Source of the DNA: Pseudomonadota bacterium
Lineage (GTDB): Bacteria; Pseudomonadota; Alphaproteobacteria; Sphingomonadales; Sphingomonadaceae
Assembly (NCBI GenBank): GCA_023386515.1
Contig: JAEWJQ010000412.1
Span: 1 to 6,467, forward strand
Direction of reading: 5' to 3'
Length of the DNA: 6,467 nt
The notes beneath the pieces were generated by a model. That model was given only the letters and a program-made list of their open reading frames with translations, was not told where the DNA came from and searched no databases. The position numbers and the translations under genes are program-made. Positions within the stretch are counted from its first letter, which is position 1. Every line of letters starts with the position of its first letter. This document shows, one piece after another, positions 6,399 through 6,467 of this stretch.

Positions 6399-6467
6399 CA
6401 CGCGCTGAACGCCGCGCCCTCATTACCGCACGATCCCGCCCCTTCGACGGAGCATCGTGCCTTGCCC

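Larger units (their letters stand above)
6301..6467. other. 3' flank, no supportable gene
   Basis: After the transporter stop codon the remaining 167 bp show no conserved protein on either strand. A 26-codon frame starting ATG at 6328 has a plausible AGGA site 6 nt upstream and ends at 6408, but its Ser/Arg/Thr-rich product resembles nothing I know and it overlaps the tandem duplication at 6344-6365. The next gene presumably starts beyond the window edge. Confidence 0.5.

Noticed and set aside
6328..6408. 26-codon open frame after the transporter, with a plausible AGGA site
   Set aside because: Too short and compositionally ordinary. It overlaps a tandem duplication and resembles no protein I know; nothing but the ribosome-binding site supports it.

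Overview
The window is GC-rich, with strong third-position G/C bias, and reads as part of a carbohydrate-utilisation locus from an alphaproteobacterium, most likely a sphingomonad (Sphingomonas, Sphingopyxis, Novosphingobium or a relative). That placement is an inference. It rests on codon use, on the mix of GH13, GH97, a flavin-dependent tryptophan-halogenase-type protein and an SLC45-like MFS carrier, and on two copies of a roughly 100-bp inverted-repeat element of a kind I associate with this group.

Layout, all genes on the + strand. (1) Positions 2-880 hold the C-terminal part of a GH13 alpha-glucosidase; its N-terminal half lies outside the window. (2) Positions 877-2967 hold a complete, probably periplasmic GH97 alpha-glucosidase of the inverting, SusB-like type, overlapping gene 1 by four bases (ATGA). 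(3) Positions 2968-3301 contain no gene but carry two REPIN-like palindromic elements, 91/99 identical, in the same orientation and separated by a 102-bp spacer. (4) Positions 3302-4798 hold a complete flavin-dependent halogenase-family protein with a GTG start; part of its ribosome-binding site is the last bases of the second repeat. (5) Positions 4795-6300 hold a complete MFS sugar transporter, overlapping gene 4 by another ATGA. (6) Positions 6301-6467 contain no supportable gene, only a short tandem duplication and a weak hairpin.

How they could work together: alpha-glucans or maltodextrins enter the periplasm through an outer-membrane receptor that is not in this window. GH97 releases glucose from the non-reducing ends in the periplasm, the MFS carrier brings maltose-type sugars across the inner membrane, and the GH13 enzyme finishes hydrolysis in the cytoplasm. 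The halogenase does not fit this scheme. It is translationally coupled to the transporter, keeps the FAD-binding, GWxWxIP, catalytic Lys and catalytic Glu motifs, and has no flavin reductase beside it here. Halogenase-family genes near TonB-dependent receptor and sugar-uptake genes are a recurring pattern in Caulobacter, Xanthomonas and sphingomonads, and their native substrates are, to my knowledge, mostly unknown. This is the most interesting feature of the window. No new defence system, CRISPR array, RNA gene or transposase gene was found.
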